A stretch of 64,000 bases of DNA from Agaribacillus aureus (GCA_030442055.1 JAUJEB010000001.1:2790001-2854000); one strand, 5' to 3'. Shown: positions 56,303 to 64,000, numbered from the stretch's first letter. The notes: generated by a model from the letters alone, not told the origin. A program made the numbers and translations.

Positions 56303-56501
56303 TGCATTAGATTTGTTACGACCATAAAATATAATACTATTTATGGAATAACTAGTTGACAAAAGTTATTAATGTTCAAATAACATCGAAAAATTGCCCG
56401 TCATTCCCAGCTGTGGGAAAATGCAAAGTCAAGACATCGGGTCAGGTCCGGGCTTTATCACCGCCGGGGAGGCCCTTGCCGGTCTTAGTACGTTCTTTTA
56501 A

Positions 56502-57767
56502 TTAAATCAACAAATTCAGTAAATCAGGGCTATCATTTATGTAATCTCCGTAAAAATTCCTCTCTTTCATTTTCTTTAACAAGACCGGAAAATCAGCTTT
56601 TGATTTTAATTCAATACCGACAACAGCTGTCCCCTTTTCCCTGGAATTCTTTTTTGTGTATTCAAAGTGAGTAATGTCATCATCAGGTCCTAACACCTCT
56701 GCTACAAATTCTTTTAACGCGCCTGCTCTTTGTGGAAACCGAACTATAAAATAATGCTTTAAACCACCATACAAAAGCGCACGTTCTTTTATTTCTTCCG
56801 TCCTGGTGATATCATTATTGCTTCCGCTGACAATACATGCGACGGTCTTGCCCTTGATCTGATCTGCATACTCACTTAAAGCCGCAATAGCCAGTGCACC
56901 GGCAGGCTCTACCACAATGGCCTCACTATTATATAAATCTAAAATCGTCTCACAGACCCTTCCTTCACCGATCGTAAGCATATCATGTAATACATCCTGG
57001 CAAATCCGGAAATTCAGCTCACCAACCCTTTTTACCGCTGCCCCATCCACAAACTTATCGATCTCCTCCAGTGTTGTATTGCAGTTATTTTCTAGTGAAA
57101 GAGACATCGAAGGTGCGCCCTGCGGCTCAACGCCAATAATCCTGGTTTGAGGTGATAAGGCTTTAAATACGGCACCCACACCGGCACTCAATCCGCCACC
57201 TCCTACAGGGGCAAAAAGATAATCAATTTCTCCCTGCCATTGATCCAGGATTTCAAGACCAACGGTTGCCTGCCCCTCAATGACTTTTTCGTCATCGAAA
57301 GGATGGATAAAGGGAATTTTTTTGGAGATTCCCATAGATATGGCGGTTTGCTTAGCATCATCAAAAGTATCTCCGGACAAGACAATCTCTACATTACTTT
57401 TGCCAAACATTTTTACCTGTTCAATTTTTTGCCTTGGCGTTGGTGCCGGCATGACGATCGTTCCCCTGATGCGGAGCTTTTCACAGGCGTAAGCCACACC
57501 TTGTGCGTGATTACCGGCACTGGCGCATACAATACCGTTGCCGGTAAGGGACGCAGGCAATGAGGATATTTTGTTATAGGCCCCTCGTATCTTGTAGGAT
57601 CGGATAATTTGCAAGTCTTCACGCTTTAACAAAATATTCGCTCCAAAATTATTGGATAAATTAAGGTTTTCCACCAATGGTGTTTGTTGTACAATGCCGC
57701 GCAGTTTATTGGCTGCGGTTTGAACATTTGCCAAAGATGGAAAGTAAGTAGATTTTAAGGTGGTCAT
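56502..57767 (-). CDS. ilvA: threonine dehydratase (biosynthetic)
   Basis: 421 residues from the ATG at 57767 (MTTLKSTYFPSLANV); the start at 57839 would overlap the upstream ACT gene. PLP-binding Lys is in LQIIRSYKIRGAYN, the phosphate-binding loop is APVGGGGLSAGVG, and a single C-terminal ACT-like regulatory domain (~330-421, HYFIVRFPQRAGALKEF) is present. It makes 2-oxobutanoate, the first step to isoleucine. 10 bp after the ACT gene, and controlled by the two leader attenuators upstream. Confidence 0.96.
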   Translation of the reverse strand: MTTLKSTYFPSLANVQTAANKLRGIVQQTPLVENLNLSNNFGANILLKREDLQIIRSYKIRGAYNKISSLPASLTGNGIVCASAGNHAQGVAYACEKLRIRGTIVMPAPTPRQKIEQVKMFGKSNVEIVLSGDTFDDAKQTAISMGISKKIPFIHPFDDEKVIEGQATVGLEILDQWQGEIDYLFAPVGGGGLSAGVGAVFKALSPQTRIIGVEPQGAPSMSLSLENNCNTTLEEIDKFVDGAAVKRVGELNFRICQDVLHDMLTIGEGRVCETILDLYNSEAIVVEPAGALAIAALSEYADQIKGKTVACIVSGSNNDITRTEEIKERALLYGGLKHYFIVRFPQRAGALKEFVAEVLGPDDDITHFEYTKKNSREKGTAVVGIELKSKADFPVLLKKMKERNFYGDYINDSPDLLNLLI

Positions 57768-57777
57768 TTGACTTGAG

Positions 57778-58086
57778 TTAATTGATAATTCCATAATCTT
57801 TTTCCCGCATGCTGCTATATTGAAATTCGGCTTTATCATCCGAATGAATAATATCGAACATTACACTCCTAACACCCAATATATTCTCAACCTGTCTGAT
57901 GATCTTTGTCAGGACAGTCTCAGATAACTTCAATTCCAGCTGGCAATGGAGCTCGTTGCCCATCGCAGGCCCTTCGAAATAAAACCTGGACAAGGAGAGT
58001 TTTCTCCTGGAAAATACCAGCAAAAGCCTTGGTAAAAAGCCCGGATCAGGGTCGGCAGTAATGGTGAATCTTACCTTCTTTTTCAT
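57778..58086 (-). CDS. IlvM/IlvN-like ACT-domain protein
   Basis: 102 residues from the ATG at 58086 (MKKKVRFTITADPDPG); an ATG at 58170 would run through the second leader terminator. It is an ACT domain like the short acetolactate synthase small subunit (E. coli IlvM), with FSRRKLSLSRFYFEG and IIRQVENILGVRSVMF. No catalytic subunit (ilvB, ilvG) is in the window, so it is an orphan regulatory subunit here, or regulates IlvA. 10 bp before ilvA, so co-transcribed. Confidence 0.82.
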   Translation of the reverse strand: MKKKVRFTITADPDPGFLPRLLLVFSRRKLSLSRFYFEGPAMGNELHCQLELKLSETVLTKIIRQVENILGVRSVMFDIIHSDDKAEFQYSSMREKDYGIIN

Positions 58087-58104
58087 TATTGTCGTCTTTA
58101 TATG

Positions 58105-58138
58105 TAAAAAAAGCCCTTCCGAAATGAGAAGGGCTTTT
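58105..58138 (-). terminator. attenuator terminator 2 of the ilv leader
   Basis: On the minus strand AAGCCCTTC and GGAAGGGCTT arms around an ~8-nt loop are followed by seven T. It lies between leader peptide 2 and the ACT gene, ~20 bp before the start codon at 58086. Confidence 0.88.
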
Positions 58139-58166
58139 ATATAAAATTTAAAATACCAACTCACAT

Positions 58167-58229
58167 TCACTGCATTATAATAATGACAGGAAGTATGGCG
58201 GTAATGATAATGTTGTTCAATCTTTTCAT
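58167..58229 (-). CDS. ilv leader peptide 2
   Basis: 20 codons from ATG at 58229 to TGA at 58167-58169, reading MKRLNNIIITAILPVIIIM plus one more residue. Seven of 20 residues are Ile, plus Val and Leu. This is the composition of branched-chain attenuation peptides such as IlvL. It sits between terminator 1 and terminator 2, and ribosome stalling at the Ile codons could prevent terminator 2 from forming. Confidence 0.8.
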   Translation of the reverse strand: MKRLNNIIITAILPVIIIMQ

Positions 58230-58240
58230 TTTGCTATTAA

Positions 58241-58270
58241 CAAAAAATGCCATCCTGATGGGGATGGCAT
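58241..58270 (-). terminator. attenuator terminator 1 of the ilv leader
   Basis: On the minus strand ATGCCATCC and GGATGGCAT arms around a 6-nt loop, then six T. It lies 31 bp after the stop codon of leader peptide 1 and 12 bp before the start of leader peptide 2. Confidence 0.85.
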
Positions 58271-58300
58271 TTCGCTTATATTTTATATATACCTCCCCTG

Positions 58301-58363
58301 TCATTCGTTGCTAATAATAACAACTGCAAGCACAATTGGAGATATAATATTTTGCTGTATCAC
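58301..58363 (-). CDS. ilv leader peptide 1
   Basis: A 20-codon frame ending with TGA at 58301-58303 and rich in Ile, Val and Leu (IISPIVLAVVII). The start would be GTG at 58363, very close to the expected transcription start, so it may be leaderless; the start is uncertain. The composition matches leader peptide 2 and the downstream isoleucine gene ilvA. Confidence 0.65.
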   Translation of the reverse strand: MIQQNIISPIVLAVVIISNE

Positions 58364-58368
58364 GTTAA

Positions 58369-58398
58369 CAAAGGTAGTGAGAAAATTGTATAAAGCAA
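58369..58398 (-). promoter_or_regulatory. Bacteroidota-type promoter of the ilv leader
   Basis: On the minus strand TTG (58398-58396) and TACCTTTG (58376-58369) are separated by 19 bp, matching -33 TTG and -7 TAnnTTTG. Transcription would begin near 58363, just at leader peptide 1. Confidence 0.7.
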
Positions 58399-58473
58399 GC
58401 ATAGCTTTATCATAAAGGCAAAATGAGCTTTTGGAAGATTACCATCCAGATAAGTTAATGCCATTGATCACTT

Positions 58474-59751
58474 TTACCCTATTCTAAATCTAAAGGGAAT
58501 CGTAATTTTTACATCTACATTTTTTCCGTCCTTTTTACCGGGTGTGAACCTGTCAAGTTTACGAACGACGGATTTTACCTCATCTTCAAGGGATTGCATA
58601 TCTTTTTTTGTAGCCTGGAAAGTCTCATTTTGATTCAAGTAGCCAACTACAACAATAGCGGAAGTAACATTTTGTTTGTATTGGTCCTCACTAATCTCAA
58701 CATTGGTTACGTCTCCGTTTTGATCCACCACAAAACTCACAAAAATTTCCCCCTCCGTCTTGCTGTATTTGGAGGATTTGGGGTACTTAACCGTTTTTCT
58801 AAAGAATTCATACATAGCACCCTGGCCCCCGGGATAGACCGGCATTTCGTCTACCTGACCATGGCTCTCACCACCCTGCTGGGCAAAAACATGCTGATTG
58901 GGAAACAATCCCACAGACAACAGCATTAATAAGGATAGTGCGAAAAGATATTTGACATTTGCCCATCGACCTGATTCATTTTTATTCATCATTTTTATAC
59001 GTGTTTTGAGAAGTGAATTATTAAAATAGCTCATAAAATTGTTCACACTGATACCTGCAACTTTTTCAAAAAGCAAATGCTGGTATTGGAGCTTGTCCTC
59101 TCCCCGCCTGATCATATTTCGATCTGCGGCATATTCATGCTGTGCCAGTAATGTGCTTTTGTAGCACCATATAAATGGATTAAACCATTGAACAATAACC
59201 AACATTTCCATCAACAACCTGTCCAGGGAATGGAATTGAGATTTGTGATAGCGCTCATGGGCAACCATGGTGTCGATATGATGGCTGCTTAAGTCTTGAG
59301 CGGTCAGAAAAAGGATATGAAAAAAAGAACCCGGGGATTTGCCTTCTTCCATTAAAATAGTCACAAAACCTTTGTAAAAAGTCTTTGGTAGTTTGTGGTA
59401 TTTGACAACTATTTGAATCACCTGCCACAAAAACCTCACAAGGAAAAATAGCGCTCCCGATAAGTAGACCAACTGCGCTATATCCCAAAAATCCATAGTC
59501 CTGTCATCAGCTATAGCCGAAGCACTTTTGGCAACTACAAGGTCTGGTAAGTTAGTGCTCAGGTAGTTTTGAACCGGCATATCCACCGGCAGACTTATCA
59601 ATGGAAAGATAAATGAAATCAACAGTGCGGCCAGTAAATAAAATCTGTTTAAAACAAAAAATGTTTCTTGCTTTAACAACAACCAATAAAATCCATAGGA
59701 AACTATTATTCCTATTCCCGACTTCAATAAATACAGTCCAAATTCATTCAT
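58474..59751 (-). CDS. M56 (BlaR1-like) metallopeptidase with TonB C-terminal domain
   Basis: 425 residues. Several N-terminal membrane helices frame a cytoplasmic M56 metalloprotease with HERYH (HExxH) in MVAHERYHKSQ and a downstream E in YAADR. The C-terminal ~100 residues form a TonB_C domain (FVSFVVDQNGDVTNVEIS). No penicillin-binding sensor domain is present, so this is not a beta-lactam BlaR1 of the staphylococcal type. It overlaps the BlaI-type gene by 8 bp and would remove that repressor by proteolysis. Confidence 0.9.
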   Translation of the reverse strand: MNEFGLYLLKSGIGIIVSYGFYWLLLKQETFFVLNRFYLLAALLISFIFPLISLPVDMPVQNYLSTNLPDLVVAKSASAIADDRTMDFWDIAQLVYLSGALFFLVRFLWQVIQIVVKYHKLPKTFYKGFVTILMEEGKSPGSFFHILFLTAQDLSSHHIDTMVAHERYHKSQFHSLDRLLMEMLVIVQWFNPFIWCYKSTLLAQHEYAADRNMIRRGEDKLQYQHLLFEKVAGISVNNFMSYFNNSLLKTRIKMMNKNESGRWANVKYLFALSLLMLLSVGLFPNQHVFAQQGGESHGQVDEMPVYPGGQGAMYEFFRKTVKYPKSSKYSKTEGEIFVSFVVDQNGDVTNVEISEDQYKQNVTSAIVVVGYLNQNETFQATKKDMQSLEDEVKSVVRKLDRFTPGKKDGKNVDVKITIPFRFRIG

Positions 59752-60130
59752 GCTTTTTGTCTTTTCTTTTGTTCACCTGATCCTGAAATACAGCGATAAT
59801 GTTTTCGATTTCGGTAATACTTAAGTCTTCACTTTTCGATAGAAACGAAACCATTTTTTCGTAAGAGTTGGAAAAGTATTTTTCAAGCAATCCTTTCACA
59901 TGGCTTTTGGCGTACTGCTCTTTGGTTACCAGGGGAAAATATTCATGGATTTTACCGTAAGTGCGATGATTTACAAATCCCTTTTTCTCCAATATTTTAA
60001 TGAAGGTGGAAAGGGTGCTGCTGGCAGGCTTTGGTTCGGCCATCTCTTTCATGATGTCGGCTAAAAAGCCTTTTTCAATTTTCCAGAGAATTTGCATGAT
60101 ACCTTCCTCTGCCCTGGTTAATTGTTTCAT
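59744..60130 (-). CDS. BlaI/MecI-family repressor
   Basis: 128 residues. N-terminal winged helix (LTRAEEGIMQILWKIEKGFLADIM, then PASSTLSTFIKILEKKGFVNHR) and a C-terminal dimerisation helix region ending in Lys-rich QVNKRKDKKHE. It is the first gene of the pair with the M56 protease, and the three operator dyads lie directly upstream. It likely represses itself and the protease. Confidence 0.93.
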   Translation of the reverse strand: MKQLTRAEEGIMQILWKIEKGFLADIMKEMAEPKPASSTLSTFIKILEKKGFVNHRTYGKIHEYFPLVTKEQYAKSHVKGLLEKYFSNSYEKMVSFLSKSEDLSITEIENIIAVFQDQVNKRKDKKHE

Positions 60131-60155
60131 AAGCTCCGTTTTAAGTTTAACTTTT

Positions 60156-60186
60156 TAAATATAAAACTAAAAAATTAGATATACAA
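60156..60186 (-). promoter_or_regulatory. candidate promoter of the blaI-like gene, overlapped by operator 1
   Basis: On the minus strand TTG (plus CAA at 60184-60186) and TATATTTA (60163-60156), 20 bp apart, resemble -33 and -7 elements with one mismatch. Operator 1 lies between them. Confidence 0.5.
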
Positions 60187-60218
60187 CTAAATTATTAGAT
60201 ATATGTCTAAATATTTAG
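60167..60218. promoter_or_regulatory. three BlaI-type operator dyads at 20-bp spacing
   Basis: CTAA-N4-TTAG occurs at 60167-60178, 60187-60198 and 60207-60218, each offset by exactly 20 bp (about two helical turns). The dyads lie 36 to 88 bp before the start codon of the BlaI-like gene. Confidence 0.75.
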
Positions 60219-60372
60219 GTTAGAATGGTGAGATGCATTTTAAAACCCCTCCTACAACACCACCAACCGGCAAAAAGCCATGAACTACGCCAGTCCGGTA
60301 ATTGAAAATAGTCGTGTCAGACAAGACCTACGACCGCATCTGAATAAATATATTCTGGAAAAAAGTAAAAGC

Positions 60373-61083
60373 TTAACCTGACGATGACCAGGATTTACCC
60401 AGCAAAACCCGGTAAGTTTTCAGTAAAAACTGCTGCGTCCCTCCCAGTTTGTAGAAGAGGTAAAGTAAATAATAGCTGAACTGCAATCGGAATACGCCAC
60501 ACGCTATATATTTTCTGGCCGAGGTAACTACTTTTTTATTTAATAGTCTGAACTTAACCTTTTTTTTGAGCCGGGTAATGATCTCATTATCCTCTAATAT
60601 TGTCAGCTTTTGATCATAACCTCCTATTTTATGGTAGGCATTTTGCGTAACAAACAAACTTTGGTCCCCAAAACGAAATGCCTCGCAATCAAACCTGGTA
60701 AACCAGGCATTTAACCTCAAAAACCAATGGGACTTATCAAAGGAAAGTTGGTAGCAGCCCGCTTCAAAACCTGCGTCAATGGTGTTATAGAGATCCTCAA
60801 AAAGGCTTTCCGGCGGAAGGGAGTCGGCATGTAGAAAATAATAGACATCTCCGGTAGCCATCTCTGCGCCAAGGTTTAATTGAACAGCCCTGGACCTTAT
60901 GTCTGATGATAGGACAATAGCTCCGGCCAACTTTGCGTGGGCAACTGTCCGATCTGTGCTGCTTCCATCTACCACAATAATTTCCCGCAACAACCCGTGG
61001 GCATCTAAACCATTTAAATACCTGAGCAGACTTTGAATAAATCCCTCTTCATTACAGGTTGGAATAATGATACTAATTTTCAA
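60373..61083 (-). CDS. family 2 glycosyltransferase (TIGR04283-like)
   Basis: 236 residues if translation starts at TTG 61083 (LKISIIIPTCNEEGF). Earlier in-frame starts (ATG at 61275) would lie inside the cyclase gene and add residues with no glycosyltransferase resemblance. Core motifs: IPTCNEE (nucleotide-sugar site), IIVVDGSSTDRT, FLHADSLPPE (metal-binding D-x-D-like) and ILEDNEIITRL. TIGR04283 members occur near hopanoid or membrane-lipid genes elsewhere; substrate unknown here. 80 bp after the cyclase gene. Confidence 0.8.
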   Translation of the reverse strand: MKISIIIPTCNEEGFIQSLLRYLNGLDAHGLLREIIVVDGSSTDRTVAHAKLAGAIVLSSDIRSRAVQLNLGAEMATGDVYYFLHADSLPPESLFEDLYNTIDAGFEAGCYQLSFDKSHWFLRLNAWFTRFDCEAFRFGDQSLFVTQNAYHKIGGYDQKLTILEDNEIITRLKKKVKFRLLNKKVVTSARKYIACGVFRLQFSYYLLYLFYKLGGTQQFLLKTYRVLLGKSWSSSG

Positions 61084-61163
61084 TCCAAAGAATCTTAAAG
61101 CCGCATCAAAGATGAAAAAAAGCTGGAAAGGAACAAAGTTATTCAGATTTGTTGCCGGTATTG

Positions 61164-63098
61164 TCAAAGGCCAATTTTCTTCACCAGCTCCAAAAATCGG
61201 GGGTCTTCTTTCAAGGGTTTCCAGATAGGGCTGGATTTGAGAAACACCAGGGCACCGAGCTTTTCCCGGTAGCACTTCTCCAAATAAAAAAAGGCATTAT
61301 CCAGGTCTTCCAACCCGGCATAAAGCGTAGCAAAATCAATACTCAGGGAAACACTTTCTTCCTTCTCTGCTCTTTTCTGCAATGCTTCCAAATATTTTAG
61401 CGCCTCTTCCCTATCTCCTGCCAATGCATAGGCGTAACCCAATTGTGTGTCAGGTTTTATAGCATGTGTTGTCTTCTTACCCAGGTTTTTAAAAATGGTA
61501 ATGGCCCGGTTGAAATCTCCCTTTTGTAAATATGCCCAACCCTTGAATTCCTGAGCCGGTTTAAAGGTGGGATCTAAAGCCAGTATTTTATCGTAAATTT
61601 CAATCGCTTTGTCATATTCTTCTGCAAAATAGTAGACATCAGCCAGGGTACGGTTGGTATGTGTCGAAAGGGGATCCACCTTGATAGCCTCAAGCATTTC
61701 ATCCAAACCATTTACAAAATCTCCCTTAACCAGGTAATACAGGCAGTTCATGATCCTGACATTGGGAGCGTTGGGGTTGATGCTCATGGCTTTTTTAAGA
61801 TTTTCCCAGCCTCCTTCCCAATCCCAATCGTAAAAGAACTGGCTGCCGGCCTTTCCCACATAAGCGTCTGCATTACCCGGATCCAACTCAAGCGCCTTCT
61901 TTAACAATTTTTTCACGCGCATAAATGCTTCATCGGCACTCATCGTACCGGTCGTTCCCAGCAGGCCATAGCTGCTGGCCATGCTACTGTATGGCAATGA
62001 AAATTCCGGTTCTTCCTCTATGGATTTTTGAAAATACCGAATAGCGTTCTGGGTATCTTCAGGGGTCCATCTATTACTGTGATATAATCCCTTTAAGTAA
62101 TAATTATAAGCCTCAATATTGTCAGTAGCAGGGGTAACGATAGGTGCATGGCTTTCGGCCTTTGTCAATTTCTTTCTCAGGTTGTTGGCTATTTTCCGGG
62201 CAATTTCATCCTGTAATTCAAAAATATCTTCCAAATCCCTGTTATAGCTCTTGGACCAGACATGATAGCCATCTGCTGCGTTTACCAGCTGCGCTGAAAT
62301 ACGTACCTTCTTTCCAGCTTTTCGTACACTGCCTTCCAAAATAGAATGAACGTTTAACTGCTGGCCTATTTCGCGAACATCCTGGTTTTTCCCCTTGAAA
62401 GAAAAAGATGAAGTTCTTGAGGTCACCTGCAAACCTTCTACCTTTGTTAATGCATTAATCAATTCTTCGGTAATACCATCGCTGAAATACTCGTTCTCAG
62501 GGTCAGTGCTTACATTGACGAAGGGCATTACCGCAATACTTTCAATTTTTTCTTTTACCTTTCCCTTCATCTGCTCCCTTCTGGGGACGCATATGCCTTC
62601 ATTGGTTATGGCGAAAACCTCAATGGGCCTTCTCACATTCTTTAATTGAAACTCTCCCATCGTGCGGGCCTTGAATTCCCTGTGATTTTTGATCTCGTCG
62701 AATACTTTTCCCGAGATCATGACACTGCCCGCTACGGACAGAGACTCGACACGGGAGGCGATATTCACGCCATCACCATAAATTCCCTCGCCGTCGTAGA
62801 CAATATCACCTGTATGAATGCCAATTCTCAGCGGAACTTTCGGCTCTTTTTGCAACGATGTCTGAATTTCTATGGCACACTTCACAGCCTCTATCGCACT
62901 GTTAAAAATGCTGAGCGTACCATCGCCGTAGTATTGAATGGTTTGCCCGGCATGAATGCCGATGGCCTTGTTCAAAACCTTCCGGTGCCTGTCGCGATTG
63001 CTTTTAGCAAATTTTTCATCTTCTTGCATCAAAGCAGTATACCCAATCATGTCGGTAAACATGATGGCGGCTAACTTACGGATACTTTTATCAGGCAC
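61164..63098 (-). CDS. class III adenylate/guanylate cyclase with TolB-like and TPR domains
   Basis: 644 residues. Residues ~1-175 are a class III cyclase domain: metal-binding D in FTDMIGYT, the second in YYGDGTLSIF, and the transition-state N and R in GDGVNIASRV. Then a TolB-like domain (~190-310, IAVMPFVNVSTDPENEYFSDG) and about seven TPR-like helices (~330-640). There is no membrane segment, so it is soluble. It should make cAMP (or cGMP) in response to partners bound by the TPRs; cyclases of this make-up occur in other bacteria. Confidence 0.92.
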   Translation of the reverse strand: MPDKSIRKLAAIMFTDMIGYTALMQEDEKFAKSNRDRHRKVLNKAIGIHAGQTIQYYGDGTLSIFNSAIEAVKCAIEIQTSLQKEPKVPLRIGIHTGDIVYDGEGIYGDGVNIASRVESLSVAGSVMISGKVFDEIKNHREFKARTMGEFQLKNVRRPIEVFAITNEGICVPRREQMKGKVKEKIESIAVMPFVNVSTDPENEYFSDGITEELINALTKVEGLQVTSRTSSFSFKGKNQDVREIGQQLNVHSILEGSVRKAGKKVRISAQLVNAADGYHVWSKSYNRDLEDIFELQDEIARKIANNLRKKLTKAESHAPIVTPATDNIEAYNYYLKGLYHSNRWTPEDTQNAIRYFQKSIEEEPEFSLPYSSMASSYGLLGTTGTMSADEAFMRVKKLLKKALELDPGNADAYVGKAGSQFFYDWDWEGGWENLKKAMSINPNAPNVRIMNCLYYLVKGDFVNGLDEMLEAIKVDPLSTHTNRTLADVYYFAEEYDKAIEIYDKILALDPTFKPAQEFKGWAYLQKGDFNRAITIFKNLGKKTTHAIKPDTQLGYAYALAGDREEALKYLEALQKRAEKEESVSLSIDFATLYAGLEDLDNAFFYLEKCYREKLGALVFLKSSPIWKPLKEDPRFLELVKKIGL

Positions 63099-63271
63099 GA
63101 ATTTCCAAGGATTTATTTTATTCGTTCTAAAATAAGAGATAAATTCATTTTTCCCTTACCCGCAAGGGAAAATCAAAATCTTAACTAACAAAATAATTGT
63201 TGAAACACCTAGAGGTTTTTTTATTACTGTTGTTTTGTATCCCTAATCCCCGGTAACGACAAGAGGCTAGC

Positions 63272-64000
63272 CTATGATTCTTTATTAAAATAATCTCTGA
63301 CCACCCCGGCCTTGTCTTTTCCGATGACCTCCGTCAATTCTGCGTGGGTAGCCTCACGGATTCTTTTAACAGACCGAAAGCTGGAGAGTAGTTTATCCAC
63401 CGTTTTCTCGCCGACTCCCTTGATGCCTTCCAACTCAGATAGCAGGCTGTTTTTACTTCTCAGGTTTCTGTGGAATGTGATGGCAAAGCGATGCGCCTCG
63501 TCCCTGATTTTTTGCAGAAGGCTAAGGGAAGGAGATTTTTTGTCAATATGCAATGGGTAGGGGTCTTCGGGGTAATAAATTTCCTCCAGGCGTTTGGCAA
63601 TGCCTATCACTGGAATTTTCCCATATAAATTAAGATCCTTTAAGGCATCGCAGGCCGCGTTCAATTGCCCTTTACCCCCATCAATAACAATCAGATCAGG
63701 CAAGGGCGCCTTTTCCTCCACAAGCCTTTTGTACCTTCGGTGATTAATTTCATACATGGAAGCAAAGTCATCCGGACCAACAACGGTCTTGATATGGTAT
63801 TTCCGGTAATCCTTTTTAGAGGGTTTACCATTTTTAAAGCACACCATGGAAGCCACGGGATTGGTCCCCTGGATATTAGAATTGTCAAAACATTCTATGT
63901 GGTTGGGTAAATGCTTTAACTGCAGGTCTTCCATCAGGATTTCCAATACCTTGTTTGGTTGTTTTTGATTGACCCGTGACTCGCTAAGCTTTTCCTTTTT
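63272..64000 (-). CDS. uvrC: UvrABC endonuclease subunit C, C-terminal part
   Basis: The frame is open to the window end; 243 codons (242 residues plus stop) are visible, starting mid-gene (reading KKEKLSESRVNQKQPNKV at the edge). It contains the RNase H-like endonuclease domain (IECFDNSNIQGTNPVASMVCF, with ECFDNSNIQGT as its signature, and IVIDGGKGQLNAA) and the C-terminal HhH pair (LEGIKGVGEKTVDKLLSSF). It makes the 5' incision in nucleotide excision repair. The apparent start at 63946 is internal. Confidence 0.96.
   Translation of the reverse strand, partial: KKEKLSESRVNQKQPNKVLEILMEDLQLKHLPNHIECFDNSNIQGTNPVASMVCFKNGKPSKKDYRKYHIKTVVGPDDFASMYEINHRRYKRLVEEKAPLPDLIVIDGGKGQLNAACDALKDLNLYGKIPVIGIAKRLEEIYYPEDPYPLHIDKKSPSLSLLQKIRDEAHRFAITFHRNLRSKNSLLSELEGIKGVGEKTVDKLLSSFRSVKRIREATHAELTEVIGKDKAGVVRDYFNKES

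Noticed and set aside
61084-61275. Glycosyltransferase start at 61275.
   Set aside because: The extra residues lie inside the cyclase gene and do not resemble the family; TTG at 61083 fits the fold.
1-64000. tRNA or rRNA genes.
   Set aside because: No cloverleaf-like or rRNA-like sequence was recognised on either strand.

Overview
The window looks like a chromosome segment of a Bacteroidota bacterium, most likely Cytophagales-like. Supporting signs are the carotenoid genes crtI, crtB and crtZ, FecI/FecR-type sigma and anti-sigma pairs, a Rho factor with a long disordered insertion, M56-TonB proteins, CarboxypepD_reg domains with LSEVVV tails, few clear Shine-Dalgarno sites, and two promoters of the form TTG-N19-TAnnTTTG. 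Base composition is moderately AT-rich throughout. I found no tRNA, rRNA, CRISPR array, transposase or phage module.

Layout. 1-6.2 kb is accessory in character: a class D beta-lactamase cut by the window edge, a Bro-N/DinD-like protein, an SDR, a Crp/Fnr regulator, three GNATs and a VOC protein. 6.3-10.8 kb is core: nrdA and nrdB, then rplU-rpmA divergently. 10.9-25.2 kb is one long minus-strand series: the cell-elongation genes mreB-mreC-mreD-mrdA-rodA, preceded by purH, purN, a UbiA-type prenyltransferase, a CDGSH protein, a DUF2520 protein, and a carotenoid/isoprenoid cluster (crtI, crtB, ispH, crtZ). 25.5-34.1 kb holds a prolyl oligopeptidase, serS, rho and an AlaDH/PNT-like dehydrogenase. 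34.2-40.2 kb holds a two-component system, an ECF sigma factor with a beta-barrel-fused partner, and a thioredoxin-ApbE operon. 40.2-45.1 kb has small conserved proteins, a large helical-repeat protein and a LuxR-type regulator.

45.8-60.2 kb is the most unusual part. Next to an orphan CheY-like protein lie four copies of an ~88-bp hairpin element. All four keep a single bulged base on the 5' arm, and some arm positions change in compensating pairs. Then come a FecI/FecR pair without a receptor and a divergent module of a von Willebrand protein facing a sigma factor and a TM-CarboxypepD-TonB fusion. ilvA and an orphan IlvM-like ACT gene sit behind two tandem leader peptides, each rich in Ile and each followed by a terminator. 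A BlaI/M56 pair is preceded by three operator dyads spaced exactly 20 bp apart. The window closes with a TIGR04283-like glycosyltransferase, a class III cyclase with TolB-like and TPR domains, and the 3' part of uvrC.

Three ECF sigma factors occur in 17 kb, each with a different kind of membrane partner. The strongest candidates for new biology are the tandem isoleucine attenuator (58.1-58.4 kb) and the bulged-hairpin family (46.4-47.6 kb). All product names rest on motifs read by eye; no database search was run.
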